Shown here: piece after piece, positions 1-7,439 of the stretch | Layout of the letters: every line of letters starts with the position of its first letter | Numbering within the stretch: position 1 is the stretch's first letter | NCBI GenBank assembly: GCA_031253705.1 | Contig: JAIRVW010000239.1 | Span: 1 to 11,366, forward strand | Length of the DNA: 11,366 nt | Source: Brucellaceae bacterium | GTDB lineage: Bacteria > Pseudomonadota > Alphaproteobacteria > Rhizobiales > Rhizobiaceae | Direction: 5' to 3' | Made by a program: the position numbers and the translations under genes | Notes under the pieces: generated by a model | The model's input: the letters and a program-made list of their open reading frames with translations, nothing else | What the model was told of the DNA's origin: nothing | Databases searched by the model: none

Positions 1-866
1 CCGAGATTATTGCCGTTCTCGATGCTTTATTTGCAGATCCGACCACAGCACCTTCCGGCAGAAGTATTGCCGTTATCGGTGCCAAGGGCGGTACCGGCTC
101 GTCAACGCTTGCCCATAATATCAGCTGGAGCCTCGCCAACCAGTTCAAACATGAAGTGGTATTGGCAGATATGGATCTGCCTTTCGGTACAGTGAATATT
201 AACTTCGATCAGGATCCGACACTTGGTATTGCCGATGCGGTTTATGCACCGGAGCGAGTGGACGAGGTTTATCTCGACCGTCTTCTGGCGGAAAGCTCTG
301 AACATTTATCACTGCTGGCGGCACCGTCTACACTTGAAAAAACTTATGATTTTGAGTCGGAATCCTTTGTTTCTGTCATTGAATCCGCCTTGCGTACCAC
401 GCAATTACTGGTGCTGGATGTGCCGCATTGCTGGAACAGCTGGACACGCACGACATTAATGCAAGCCGATGAAATCATCATCGTCGCCACGCCGGAACTG
501 GCCAGTCTGCGCAACACCAAAAATCTGCTGGACACATTAATCCTGCTGCGTCCGAATGACCGGCCTGCGCATCTCATTCTCAACCAGACGGGTGTGCCTA
601 AACGGCCTGAAATTTCAACAACGGATTTCTGCTCTCCGTTGAATATTAAGCCGCTGGCTGTGATTGAATATGATCCGCATTTCTTCGGCACTGCTGCCAA
701 TAATGCGCACATGCTCGGCGAAGCGGATCCGAACCATAAAATCTCGCAGAAAATCACTGAGATCGCCCGCGAACTGCTGGGAAAGCACGACGTGCCGGAT
801 CATGCTAAAAAAGCAAGCCCTTTGAGTGGTCTTTTAAGCAAACTTAAGCGCAAACCTTCCGCTTAA
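1..866 (+). CDS. cpaE: CpaE/TadZ-type pilus assembly ATPase, 5' end missing
   Basis: The reading frame is open from base 3 to the stop at 864-866, so the gene begins before the window. About 287 codons are present, and the N-terminal part (usually a receiver-like domain in this family) is outside. The visible part is a ParA/MinD-like ATPase domain. It has a deviant Walker A motif KGGTGSST at bases 84-107, an A'-like segment LADMDLPFG near 164-190, and the strand LLVLDVP near 402-422. CpaE/TadZ proteins typically lack the second Walker lysine, so the serine there is normal for the family. In Tad systems this protein acts at the cytoplasmic side of the inner membrane and helps place the pilus machine at the pole. 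The gene ends 22 bases before cpaF, which suggests one transcript. The C-terminus is basic and lysine-rich. Family assignment is secure; the polar role is inferred from homologues. Confidence 0.92.
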   Translation, partial: EIIAVLDALFADPTTAPSGRSIAVIGAKGGTGSSTLAHNISWSLANQFKHEVVLADMDLPFGTVNINFDQDPTLGIADAVYAPERVDEVYLDRLLAESSEHLSLLAAPSTLEKTYDFESESFVSVIESALRTTQLLVLDVPHCWNSWTRTTLMQADEIIIVATPELASLRNTKNLLDTLILLRPNDRPAHLILNQTGVPKRPEISTTDFCSPLNIKPLAVIEYDPHFFGTAANNAHMLGEADPNHKISQKITEIARELLGKHDVPDHAKKASPLSGLLSKLKRKPSA

Positions 867-888
867 CGGACAAGGATAAATAACGGCC

Positions 889-2361
889 ATGTTCGGAAAA
901 AGAGGCGCAGGCTCTCCTGCTAACAGTCCCGTCAAATCCGCTGCCAGTCAACCTGCAGGCGGCTTGCAAAACACTGCATCTGCTCCGTTGCCGCAATCTT
1001 CGCCTGCAGCAACGGTAAGCGATACTGTATCTTCCAAACCTGCAGCAACTCCGGCTGTCCGTGAGAAATCACAGGCCTATTACGACACCAAATCCCAGAT
1101 TTTTGCGGCACTAATCGATACCATCGACCTGTCGCAATTGTCGCGTATGGATGCCGATGCCGCCCGCGATGATATCCGTGAAATCGTCAATGATATTATC
1201 TCAATTAAGAATTTCGTTATGTCGATTGCCGAGCAGGAAGAACTGCTCGACGATATTTGTAACGATGTTCTGGGTTATGGCCCGCTGGAACCATTGCTGG
1301 CACGCGATGATATTGCCGATATTATGGTCAACAGCGCGCGAAAAACCTATATTGAAGTCAACGGCCGCGTGCAGGAAACCAATGTGCGTTTCCGCGACAA
1401 TCAGCAATTGCTGAATATCTGTCAGCGTATTGTGTCTCAGGTCGGTCGTCGCGTTGATGAATCCAGCCCGATATGCGACGCCCGTCTGCCGGACGGTTCC
1501 CGCGTCAACGTCATCACCTCGCCGCTGGCAATTGACGGTACTGCACTGACCATCCGTAAGTTTAAAAAAGACAAGCTGACACTCGATCAGCTGGTGCGTT
1601 TCGGCAGTATTTCGCAAATGGGTGCGGAACTGCTGCAAATTATCGGCCGTGTGCGCTGTAATATTATTATTTCCGGCGGCACAGGCTCCGGTAAAACTAC
1701 GCTGCTTAACTGCCTGACACGCTATATCGACTCCACAGAGCGCATTATCACCTGTGAAGACTCGGCAGAATTGCAATTACAGCAGCCCCATGTTGTACGT
1801 CTTGAAACCCGCCCGCCCAATCTTGAAGGCGAAGGCGAGATCACAATGCGCGATCTGGTTAAAAACTGTCTGCGTATGCGCCCTGAACGTATCATCGTCG
1901 GTGAAGTCCGCGGCCCTGAAGTGTTCGATCTGCTTCAGGCCATGAATACCGGTCATGACGGCTCCATGGGTACCATCCACTCCAACAGCCCGCGTGAATG
2001 CCTGAACCGTATGGAAGCCATGATTGCCATGGGCGGCTATACATTGCCGCAACGCACCGTGCGCGAAATCATTGTCGGTTCAGTCGATGTGATTATTCAG
2101 GCGACACGTCTACGTGACGGTACGCGTCGTATTACGCATGTGACGGAAGTGATCGGCATGGAAGGTGATGTCATCATCACGCAGGATCTGATCAATTTTG
2201 AGATGATGGGGGAAGATATTAACGGCAATATTATAGGTCGTCATGTCTCCACCGGCATTGCCCGTCCGGCCTTCTGGGAACGGGCACGCTATTACAATGA
2301 AGATCAGCGGCTCTCGACAATTCTGGATTCCATGGAAGTTGCAGGCAGCCATCAGCTGTAA
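889..2361 (+). CDS. cpaF: CpaF/TadA-type secretion ATPase of the Tad pilus
   Basis: This 490-residue protein is the hexameric type II/IV secretion ATPase that powers assembly of Flp/Tad pili at the cytoplasmic face of the inner membrane. Residues 1-58 form a Pro/Ala/Ser-rich, probably disordered tail. The N-terminal domain holds GYGPLEPLL (129-137) and [11 protein letters not shown] (197-207). The catalytic domain has Walker [10 protein letters not shown] (263-271), Walker [10 protein letters not shown] (334-342, with Glu339) and a His-box with His356 and His364. Arg223 in ALTIRKF is a likely nucleotide contact. The length is usual for CpaF. The ATG is preceded by AAGGA at 872-876, a rather long 12-base spacing, and no better start is visible nearby. 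It lies between cpaE and tadB on the same strand, as in other cpa/tad loci. The Tad assignment, as opposed to another secretion ATPase, rests on these neighbours as well as on the sequence. Confidence 0.96.
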   Translation: MFGKRGAGSPANSPVKSAASQPAGGLQNTASAPLPQSSPAATVSDTVSSKPAATPAVREKSQAYYDTKSQIFAALIDTIDLSQLSRMDADAARDDIREIVNDIISIKNFVMSIAEQEELLDDICNDVLGYGPLEPLLARDDIADIMVNSARKTYIEVNGRVQETNVRFRDNQQLLNICQRIVSQVGRRVDESSPICDARLPDGSRVNVITSPLAIDGTALTIRKFKKDKLTLDQLVRFGSISQMGAELLQIIGRVRCNIIISGGTGSGKTTLLNCLTRYIDSTERIITCEDSAELQLQQPHVVRLETRPPNLEGEGEITMRDLVKNCLRMRPERIIVGEVRGPEVFDLLQAMNTGHDGSMGTIHSNSPRECLNRMEAMIAMGGYTLPQRTVREIIVGSVDVIIQATRLRDGTRRITHVTEVIGMEGDVIITQDLINFEMMGEDINGNIIGRHVSTGIARPAFWERARYYNEDQRLSTILDSMEVAGSHQL

Positions 2362-2366
2362 TCAGC

Positions 2367-2399
2367 GTCAGATAACTTTCCGTTTCTGACCGGTTTTAT
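2367..2399 (+). terminator. Possible weak terminator or attenuator hairpin after cpaF
   Basis: GTCAGA (2367-2372) pairs with TCTGAC (2385-2390). Inside this, AAC (2374-2376) can pair with GTT (2382-2384) next to a bulged T, leaving a five-base loop. CGGTTTTAT follows, which is only a short T-run. The hairpin begins six bases after the cpaF stop codon. It may lower read-through into tadB or stabilise the 3' end of the upstream message. The stem is short and AT-containing, so a functional role is uncertain. Confidence 0.35.
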
Positions 2400-2408
2400 G
2401 CATTCACA

Positions 2409-2425
2409 GGCATTGTCACAATGCC
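2409..2425 (+). promoter_or_regulatory. Perfect 7-bp hairpin upstream of tadB
   Basis: GGCATTG (2409-2415) and CAATGCC (2419-2425) are perfect reverse complements around a TCA loop. The hairpin ends eight bases before the tadB Shine-Dalgarno sequence GAAAGGG (2433-2439). It has no T-run, so it is not an ordinary intrinsic terminator. An mRNA processing or stability element is possible. Confidence 0.35.
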
Positions 2426-2446
2426 GGACACTGAAAGGGCACTCTT

Positions 2447-3451
2447 ATGAACGGTGCAACAATTCTGCTTGTTGTTCTGGCCGCCGTTGCGGTCGGTGCC
2501 CTGCTCTATGCAATTTTCTTTGACCGTATTGCCTCCGAGAAAACCGGCCAGAAACGTCTCGATGCGATCAAGAAAACAACAACCAGCCGGGCAATTATGC
2601 GTTCCGAGCGCGAGAAACAAAGCGAAGCGCAGAAACGCCGCCGGACATTGCAGGATAACCTGGACGAACTTGACCGCCGCAATAAAACACAAAACAAAAA
2701 CCAGAAAAATCCGCCCTTGCGGACATTGTTGTCTCAGGCCGGTCTGAACTGGAGTATACGTCAGTTTTACCTTATCAGCACCGGTAGTGCCTTTATCTGC
2801 TTCTTGCTGGGAACAATTGGCGGCGTGCCGCTGATCATGTCCCCGCTCATTATACTGATCGGTTTTTTCGGCGTGCCGCGCTGGATTATTCTGCATTTTC
2901 GTAAAAAGCGGATGAAAGCTTTCCTTAATGACTTCCCCAATGCGCTGGATGTTATCACCCGTTCTTTGCGCTCCGGTCTGCCATTGAATGATAGTCTGCG
3001 CCTGCTGGCCAATGATGCCCCTTCACCGGTCAAGGAAGAATTTCGCCGGATTGTTGAGGCGCAGCAAATGGGGCTGACGATTCCGGAAGCGGTTGCCAAA
3101 ATGCCGGAAAATATGCCCTGCCCTGAGACAAACTTCTTCTCGATTGTGATTCAGATTCAATCGCAGGCAGGTGGTAACCTGTCCGAGGCACTGGGCAATC
3201 TGTCGCGTGTTTTGCGTGACCGTAAAAAAATGGCAGCCAAAGTACAGGCCATGTCACAGGAAGCCAAAGCTTCTGCCGGCATTATCGGTGCATTGCCGTT
3301 TTTTGTAGCCACAGTGATTTCATTTATGAACCCGGGTTATATCAACCTGCTCTTCACCACATTTCCCGGCAATGTTCTGCTGGTCATCTCAGTAATCATG
3401 TATTCGCTCGGAATTTTCGTGATGAAAATCATGATTAATTTCAAAATGTAA
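2447..3451 (+). CDS. tadB: TadB, inner-membrane platform protein of the Tad pilus
   Basis: This 334-residue integral membrane protein belongs to the GspF/TadB family (T2SSF domain). It has a membrane segment at about 4-24, then a charged, Lys/Arg/Gln-rich linker (about 26-90) that probably lies in the cytoplasm. A hydrophobic block follows at about 108-148. The T2SSF domain covers about 160-290, starting FLNDFPNALDVITRSLRSGL, with the typical QSQAGGNLSEALGNLS segment at 237-252. Two C-terminal membrane segments lie at about 277-294 and 306-328. With TadC it forms the inner-membrane platform on which CpaF acts. The ATG has a good Shine-Dalgarno sequence, GAAAGGG, seven bases upstream. It follows cpaF by 85 bases and precedes tadC by 12, so tadB and tadC are almost certainly co-transcribed. 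Confidence 0.95.
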   Translation: MNGATILLVVLAAVAVGALLYAIFFDRIASEKTGQKRLDAIKKTTTSRAIMRSEREKQSEAQKRRRTLQDNLDELDRRNKTQNKNQKNPPLRTLLSQAGLNWSIRQFYLISTGSAFICFLLGTIGGVPLIMSPLIILIGFFGVPRWIILHFRKKRMKAFLNDFPNALDVITRSLRSGLPLNDSLRLLANDAPSPVKEEFRRIVEAQQMGLTIPEAVAKMPENMPCPETNFFSIVIQIQSQAGGNLSEALGNLSRVLRDRKKMAAKVQAMSQEAKASAGIIGALPFFVATVISFMNPGYINLLFTTFPGNVLLVISVIMYSLGIFVMKIMINFKM

Positions 3452-3463
3452 ACGGAGGTAGTT

Positions 3464-4462
3464 ATGCGGGAATTTTTCGAAACTACCTTGTTTCAGCGGC
3501 AAGCTCTCATCGCCATTTTTGTCACGTTTGCGATGTTCGCAACTGTGCTAACTCTTTTACTTCCTTATTTACAGCGTAACCCGCTGAAGGGGCGGATGAA
3601 ATCAGTTGCTCTTGAACGCGAAGCCATCCGTGCCCGTGAAAGAGCCCGTATTGCCAATGATAAAGAACGCGGGATCAGCCTGCGCCATCAGCAAAAGGCC
3701 GGTATTCGTGATTTTGTTGAAAAGCTTGATCTGCGCCGCGCTCTTGCGGATGAAAAAACAGTCGCATCACTGCGTCAGGCCGGTTATCGCGGGCAAAACC
3801 CGCTGAACATCTTCCTGTTTATGCGTTTTATGCTGCCCTTTGCATTTCTGGCTCTGGCTGTCTTCCTGATCTACGGGCTTGGTATGCTGGCGCAACAAAC
3901 CGCATTCATACGTTTTGCAGCCTGTATTTTTGCTGCTTATGCCGGTTTCTATGCACCAAACCTTTACGTAAGTAATGTCGCTGCCAAACGCCGTGAATCC
4001 ATCACTCTGGCCTGGCCGGACGCGCTGGATCTGATGCTGATCTGCGTGGAATCCGGCATGTCAACGGAAGCCGCATTCCGCCGCGTGGCGGATGAAATCG
4101 GCATTCAGTCTGTCGATCTGGCGGAAGAACTGATGCTGACCAATGCAGAGCTGGCCTTTTTGCCGGAGCGCCGGCAGGCCTATGAAAATCTCGCCAGCCG
4201 TACCGGTATGGAAGCAATTAAATCCATGACACAGGCACTGATACAGGCTGAGCGTTATGGTACGCCGGTGGCAACAGCAATGCGTACCCTTTCGCAGGAA
4301 AGCCGTGATATGCGTTTGCTCGCAGCCGAAAAGAAAGCTGCTGGCCTGCCGCCGAAACTCACCGTGCCGATGATCGTCTTCTTCCTGCCGGTTTTATTCA
4401 TGGTTATTCTCGGACCTGCGCTGATCATGGTGTTTGGTGCAGGTGGCATTGCCGGCAATTAA
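3464..4462 (+). CDS. tadC: TadC, second inner-membrane platform protein of the Tad pilus
   Basis: This 332-residue protein is the usual partner and paralogue of TadB. A membrane segment at about 16-36 is followed by a very charged stretch (about 42-72, rich in Arg/Glu). Two more hydrophobic segments lie at about 115-138 and 146-168. The T2SSF domain begins near 180 with WPDALDLMLICVESGMS (184-200), typical of TadC. A final hydrophobic hairpin spans about 300-328. The start is supported by GGAGG at 3454-3458, five bases before the ATG and directly after the tadB stop. The gene is the last of the + strand pilus run and ends just before a strong terminator. Family assignment is firm. Confidence 0.95.
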   Translation: MREFFETTLFQRQALIAIFVTFAMFATVLTLLLPYLQRNPLKGRMKSVALEREAIRARERARIANDKERGISLRHQQKAGIRDFVEKLDLRRALADEKTVASLRQAGYRGQNPLNIFLFMRFMLPFAFLALAVFLIYGLGMLAQQTAFIRFAACIFAAYAGFYAPNLYVSNVAAKRRESITLAWPDALDLMLICVESGMSTEAAFRRVADEIGIQSVDLAEELMLTNAELAFLPERRQAYENLASRTGMEAIKSMTQALIQAERYGTPVATAMRTLSQESRDMRLLAAEKKAAGLPPKLTVPMIVFFLPVLFMVILGPALIMVFGAGGIAGN

Positions 4463-4466
4463 AAAC

Positions 4467-4508
4467 AAAACGGCCTGCCGGAACATAGTGTTTCAGGCAG
4501 GCCGTTTT
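4467..4508. terminator. Strong bidirectional intrinsic terminator between tadC and tadD
   Basis: AAAACGGCCTGCC (4467-4479) and GGCAGGCCGTTTT (4496-4508) are perfect 13-base reverse complements, and the inner part can pair further with a bulge. On the + strand the stem runs into a T-tract (4505-4510). On the - strand it runs into TTTTGTTTTT. One element therefore suits both convergent genes: tadC ending at 4462 and the TPR gene ending at 4532. Confidence 0.9.
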
Positions 4509-4531
4509 TTAATTTTATATTATTTTCAGGC

Positions 4532-5383
4532 CTATGCCTGTTTTTTAACACCCTGCTTTGCCAGCATTGAGCGCAGATAATCTGTATTTGCCTTTGCCTG
4601 TTCCGGCGACAATTCGCGGGAGGCAATGGTTTCCGCCTCCTGAAAACGTCCCTGAAGACCGACAACCAGCGCCAGATTTTGGCGGACGCGGCTATCACTG
4701 CCATTGGCTGTTGAGGCCTGACGCAGATATTTCTCTGCGGTTGGCAAATCTCCGCTCAGAACATAGGACATGCCAAGATTGGACAGGATCGAAGCTTCAC
4801 CCGGTTTAATCTGCAAGGCTTTCTGATAAATTGCACGGGCGTCCGCAGAATTACCCTGCTGGTCGAGAATGGCACCTTCAGCCGACAACAAACGCCAGTC
4901 CGGATATTCCGGTGTCTGTGCACGGCGCACGGCATCCAGCGCTGCATTCAGCTCGCCCGCACCGGCCAGAGCCTTACCATAGGCTGCAAGCACCTGCTTA
5001 TCTTTCGGCATCTGAATGGCAATCGCACGCATCACCGCCAGCGACTGATCATTACGACCAGCCATGCTCAGTACTGTCGCATAGTTCAGTGCCGCAACCT
5101 TACTGGTCGGATTTTTCTGATAATGCGCACCATAGGACTGGGCAGCCTGTGCCAGCTGCTGGGCATTCATCTGCTCAATAGAACGCTCAGCCTTGGTGCC
5201 GCCGCCCTTCGTGACAGAACCGGTTGTAGTGCGGTCAACTGCCGTACAACCGGCAAGCACCAGTCCGGTTAAAAACAATGCAGAACTGAGCTTGAAGCTC
5301 CGTGTCAAAAGACGTCCGGTACCGGAATAAAAACCAAAGCGTGACTTGTCCGAATGTTCAGAATTTGGTGCATAGTTCTGCAT
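4532..5383 (-). CDS. tadD: TadD-like TPR lipoprotein
   Basis: This 283-residue protein has a lipoprotein signal: a long basic N-region (about 1-32), a hydrophobic core, then the lipobox LAGC with the lipidated cysteine at 46. After a Thr/Gly-rich linker, residues about 75-260 form a run of roughly five TPR-like helical repeats, for example ASILSNLGMSYVLSGDLPTA at 197-216. TadD proteins are TPR lipoproteins needed for Tad secretin function and pilus assembly, and gene position supports that role. The ATG has GGAGA (5391-5395 on the complement) seven bases upstream. The N-region before the hydrophobic core is unusually long for a lipoprotein, but I see no better start. In many tad loci tadD follows tadC in the same direction; here it is inverted and has its own upstream region. 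Another TPR lipoprotein function cannot be excluded. Confidence 0.83.
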   Translation of the reverse strand: MQNYAPNSEHSDKSRFGFYSGTGRLLTRSFKLSSALFLTGLVLAGCTAVDRTTTGSVTKGGGTKAERSIEQMNAQQLAQAAQSYGAHYQKNPTSKVAALNYATVLSMAGRNDQSLAVMRAIAIQMPKDKQVLAAYGKALAGAGELNAALDAVRRAQTPEYPDWRLLSAEGAILDQQGNSADARAIYQKALQIKPGEASILSNLGMSYVLSGDLPTAEKYLRQASTANGSDSRVRQNLALVVGLQGRFQEAETIASRELSPEQAKANTDYLRSMLAKQGVKKQA

Positions 5384-5480
5384 CAGACTTTCTCCATCAA
5401 AATATGACAGGCGCCAGCGCTGAAAATTTGCCCGATTTCTTCGCTACAGCTTCACCCGAATATGATAAAATCAATATTCC

Positions 5481-5503
5481 ATTAACCCTAACAGAGGGTT
5501 AAT
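5481..5503 (+). promoter_or_regulatory. Perfect 9-bp inverted repeat covering the aminopeptidase ribosome binding site
   Basis: ATTAACCCT (5481-5489) and AGGGTTAAT (5495-5503) are perfect reverse complements around the loop AACAG. The likely Shine-Dalgarno AGAGGG (5493-5498) sits at the loop and in the right arm, and the ATG begins at 5505. In RNA this would hide the ribosome binding site. As DNA it could also be a repressor site. The symmetry is directly visible; the regulatory role is inferred. Confidence 0.55.
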
Positions 5504-5504
5504 T

Positions 5505-6980
5505 ATGGTGTCTGTATCAGCGACTCAGGCCGCTCTCCCGAAAATAAAAACGGAATTTACAATGACCTCCCTCCCTTTATCTGCGAACCGCGCCGCCCTT
5601 CTGGATCAGCAGGCTGCCGACAGCCGACCAATATGGCTGGTAACACCGGAGACACTGGCGAATGGTCAGTTCCCGCAAACTGTGCTCAACTGGGCAAAAG
5701 CCAATGCCTATAAAGGCAAAGCCGGACAGTTGCTGACACTCGCCGATGAACAGGGACAGATCAGCGGCGCTTTATTCGGCATCGAACCGGCTGAGAAAGA
5801 TAAAAGCGGCGAAGGCCGTCTGATCGGCGGCAAACTTGCCCGCCTGCTGCCAGCCGGTAACTGGCATCTTCAAGGCAAAGCGGACCATGCTGAATTATTC
5901 GCGGTCAGCTTCCTGCTCGGCGGCTATCAATTTAACCGCTATAAAAAAGACGCTTCCGCAGAAGACCAGAACAGTGTTTCGCTCTATATATCCGGCCTGT
6001 CCGATCTCGCTGAAACCCGCCGTCTGGCTGATGCTAGCGCCATGACCCGCGATCTGATCAATACACCGACCAGTGATATGGGACCGGATGCACTGGAACA
6101 GGCAGCGCGCAACCTCGCAGACGCTTATGGTGCGAAATTCACGGCTGTCATTGGTGATGATCTCATCAAACAGAATTTCCCGATGATCCATGCCGTCGGC
6201 CGCGCCAGTGATATTGCACCACGCCTGATTGATTTCAGCTGGGGTAAAGACAGCGATCCGAAGGTTACGCTGGTTGGTAAAGGCGTGTGCTTTGATACCG
6301 GTGGTCTCGATATCAAGCCTGCCAGCGGCATGTTGCTGATGAAAAAAGATATGGGCGGTGCAGCCAATGTTCTCGGCCTCGCCCGCATGATCATGGATGC
6401 CAAACTGCCGGTACGTCTGCGCGTGCTGATCCCGGCGGTTGAAAACTCCATCTCCGGCAATGCTTTCCGCCCGAGCGATATCCTGACCTCCCGTCAGGGA
6501 CAGACTGTTGAAATCGGTAATACCGATGCGGAAGGCCGTCTGGTTCTCGCCGATGCACTGTCCTTAGCCGACGAAGAAAATCCGGATTTGATCATCGATA
6601 TGGCAACCCTGACCGGTGCAGCGCGTGTGGCACTGGGGCCTGATCTGCCGCCATGCTACAGCCATGATGAAGCCTTTGCCGCGAAAGTAGCCGAACAGGC
6701 CGCAGCCCAATCCGATCCGCTGTGGCGCATGCCGCTCTGGGCACCTTATGAGGCTAAACTGGCCTCCAAAATTGCCGATACCAACAATGTAACCACCGAT
6801 GGTTTTGCCGGTTCTGTTACCGCAGCGCTGTTCCTCTCGCGCTTTGTCAAAAATGCCAAGGTCTGGGGACATTTCGACATTTACGGCTGGACACCGGTTG
6901 AGAAATCCGCTGCCACAGTCGGCGGTGCGGCACAGGGTATCCGCGCACTTTATCAGGTGATCAAGCAGCGTTACGTTTAA
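5505..6980 (+). CDS. M17 family (leucyl) aminopeptidase
   Basis: This is a cytosolic two-metal exopeptidase that removes N-terminal residues from peptides. The N-terminal half (to about 175) is the variable M17 domain. The C-terminal half is catalytic and carries the signature NTDAEGRL (339-346). Metal ligands Lys259, Asp264, Asp282, Asp341 and Glu343, and catalytic Lys271 and Arg345, keep the spacing of E. coli PepA as I remember it, so the enzyme should be active. The ATG at 5505 gives 491 residues and has AGAGGG six bases upstream. A second in-frame ATG at 5562 would give 472 residues (MTSLPLSANRAALL) but has only a weak GGAA upstream. The first 19 residues look poorly family-like, so the start is open. 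It is divergent from tadD and ends before a hairpin at 7040-7063. Preferred substrates cannot be read from sequence. Confidence 0.94.
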   Translation: MVSVSATQAALPKIKTEFTMTSLPLSANRAALLDQQAADSRPIWLVTPETLANGQFPQTVLNWAKANAYKGKAGQLLTLADEQGQISGALFGIEPAEKDKSGEGRLIGGKLARLLPAGNWHLQGKADHAELFAVSFLLGGYQFNRYKKDASAEDQNSVSLYISGLSDLAETRRLADASAMTRDLINTPTSDMGPDALEQAARNLADAYGAKFTAVIGDDLIKQNFPMIHAVGRASDIAPRLIDFSWGKDSDPKVTLVGKGVCFDTGGLDIKPASGMLLMKKDMGGAANVLGLARMIMDAKLPVRLRVLIPAVENSISGNAFRPSDILTSRQGQTVEIGNTDAEGRLVLADALSLADEENPDLIIDMATLTGAARVALGPDLPPCYSHDEAFAAKVAEQAAAQSDPLWRMPLWAPYEAKLASKIADTNNVTTDGFAGSVTAALFLSRFVKNAKVWGHFDIYGWTPVEKSAATVGGAAQGIRALYQVIKQRYV

Positions 6981-6996
6981 GCCTCTTGCAGGTTCA

Positions 6997-7014
6997 ATTC
7001 AAAAGCAGTTGAAT
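6997..7014. repeat. Short inverted repeat upstream of the MarR-like gene
   Basis: ATTCAA (6997-7002) and TTGAAT (7009-7014) are perfect inverted copies separated by AAGCAG. The 18-bp size suits a MarR-type operator, but the site lies about 75 bases before the MarR-like start and upstream of the hairpin at 7040-7063. Its function is uncertain. Confidence 0.25.
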
Positions 7015-7039
7015 ACGCTACACGTAAGGTAAACAAGCA

Positions 7040-7063
7040 GCCTGCCTGTACTCACGGGCAGGC
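7040..7063 (+). terminator. Probable terminator of the aminopeptidase gene
   Basis: GCCTGCC (7040-7046) pairs with GGCAGGC (7057-7063), and two further pairs including a G-T wobble can extend the stem inward. It is followed by CTTTCTCTT, an imperfect T-rich tract. It lies 60-83 bases after the aminopeptidase stop codon and before the next + strand gene. Confidence 0.55.
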
Positions 7064-7088
7064 CTTTCTCTTAAACAAGTGGCATTTC

Positions 7089-7439
7089 ATGGCTGTCGAG
7101 TTAAAACCATTACAGGCGCTGACGCTGTTACAAACCGTGTCCCTGTCACAGGTGCGCGACGAAACCCATGACCTGACATGGCGGCAGATGGCCATTTTGC
7201 TGACAATCTATCTTGAAACACCACCCCATACCGTGCGTGCTCTGGCTGCACGTCTGGGAGTTACAAAACCTGTTATTACCCGCGCGCTGGATACGATGGG
7301 CACGATGGGGCTGGTCAGCCGCCATCGCGATCCGCAAGATCTGCGCAATGTCCTGATCAAACGAACTGTCAGCGGGGCGCTCTATGTCGAAAGACTGGGC
7401 GACCGCGTTATTGCAAAATCCAGGGAACTGCCTTTATGA
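7089..7439 (+). CDS. Short MarR-like winged-helix transcriptional regulator
   Basis: This 116-residue protein has a winged helix-turn-helix of MarR type. LTWRQMAILLTIYLE (29-43) is the first helix, TVRALAARLGVTKPVITRAL (48-67) is the helix-turn-helix, and RHRDPQDLRNVLIKRT (78-93) is the wing with the Asp/Arg pattern usual in MarR proteins. It is shorter than typical MarR proteins (about 140-150 residues), so the dimerisation helices at both ends are reduced. No ligand can be named. The ATG at 7089 has only a weak AGTGG upstream. The stop codon overlaps the start of the peptidase gene as ATGA (7436-7439), which implies co-transcription and translational coupling. It may control that peptidase gene or itself. 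The winged helix is clear; target and signal are unknown. Confidence 0.85.
   Translation: MAVELKPLQALTLLQTVSLSQVRDETHDLTWRQMAILLTIYLETPPHTVRALAARLGVTKPVITRALDTMGTMGLVSRHRDPQDLRNVLIKRTVSGALYVERLGDRVIAKSRELPL

Noticed and set aside
84..107. CpaE Walker A motif lacks the second lysine (KGGTGSST).
   Set aside because: CpaE/TadZ proteins commonly lack it, so it is a family trait and not a defect.
344..757. Open frame of 137 codons on the - strand inside cpaE.
   Set aside because: It is antisense to a strongly supported ATPase gene, and its product shows no domain or signal I recognise.
1201..1776. Open frame of 191 codons on the - strand inside cpaF.
   Set aside because: It lies wholly opposite the conserved CpaF domains, is rich in His/Gln/Asn as antisense frames often are, and has no recognisable motif.
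2396..2896. Open frame of 166 codons on the - strand over the start of tadB.
   Set aside because: It is antisense to tadB and its intergenic hairpins, with a low-complexity product and no family match by eye.
5428..5466. TTGCCC (5428-5433) and TATGAT (5461-5466) as an aminopeptidase promoter.
   Set aside because: The spacing of 27 bases is far too long; no convincing -35/-10 pair was found in this divergent region, though a promoter must exist.
5482..5502. TTAA words on both sides of the aminopeptidase hairpin as a possible CtrA site.
   Set aside because: CtrA boxes are TTAA-N7-TTAA; here the spacing is 13 bases and the symmetry is inverted, so a hairpin or other operator fits better.
4173..7064. 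GGCAGGCC shared by the terminators at 4496 and 7057 as a possible repeat or uptake word.
   Set aside because: The same word also occurs inside tadC (4173-4180) and is expected by composition; two hairpins are too few to argue for a motif.
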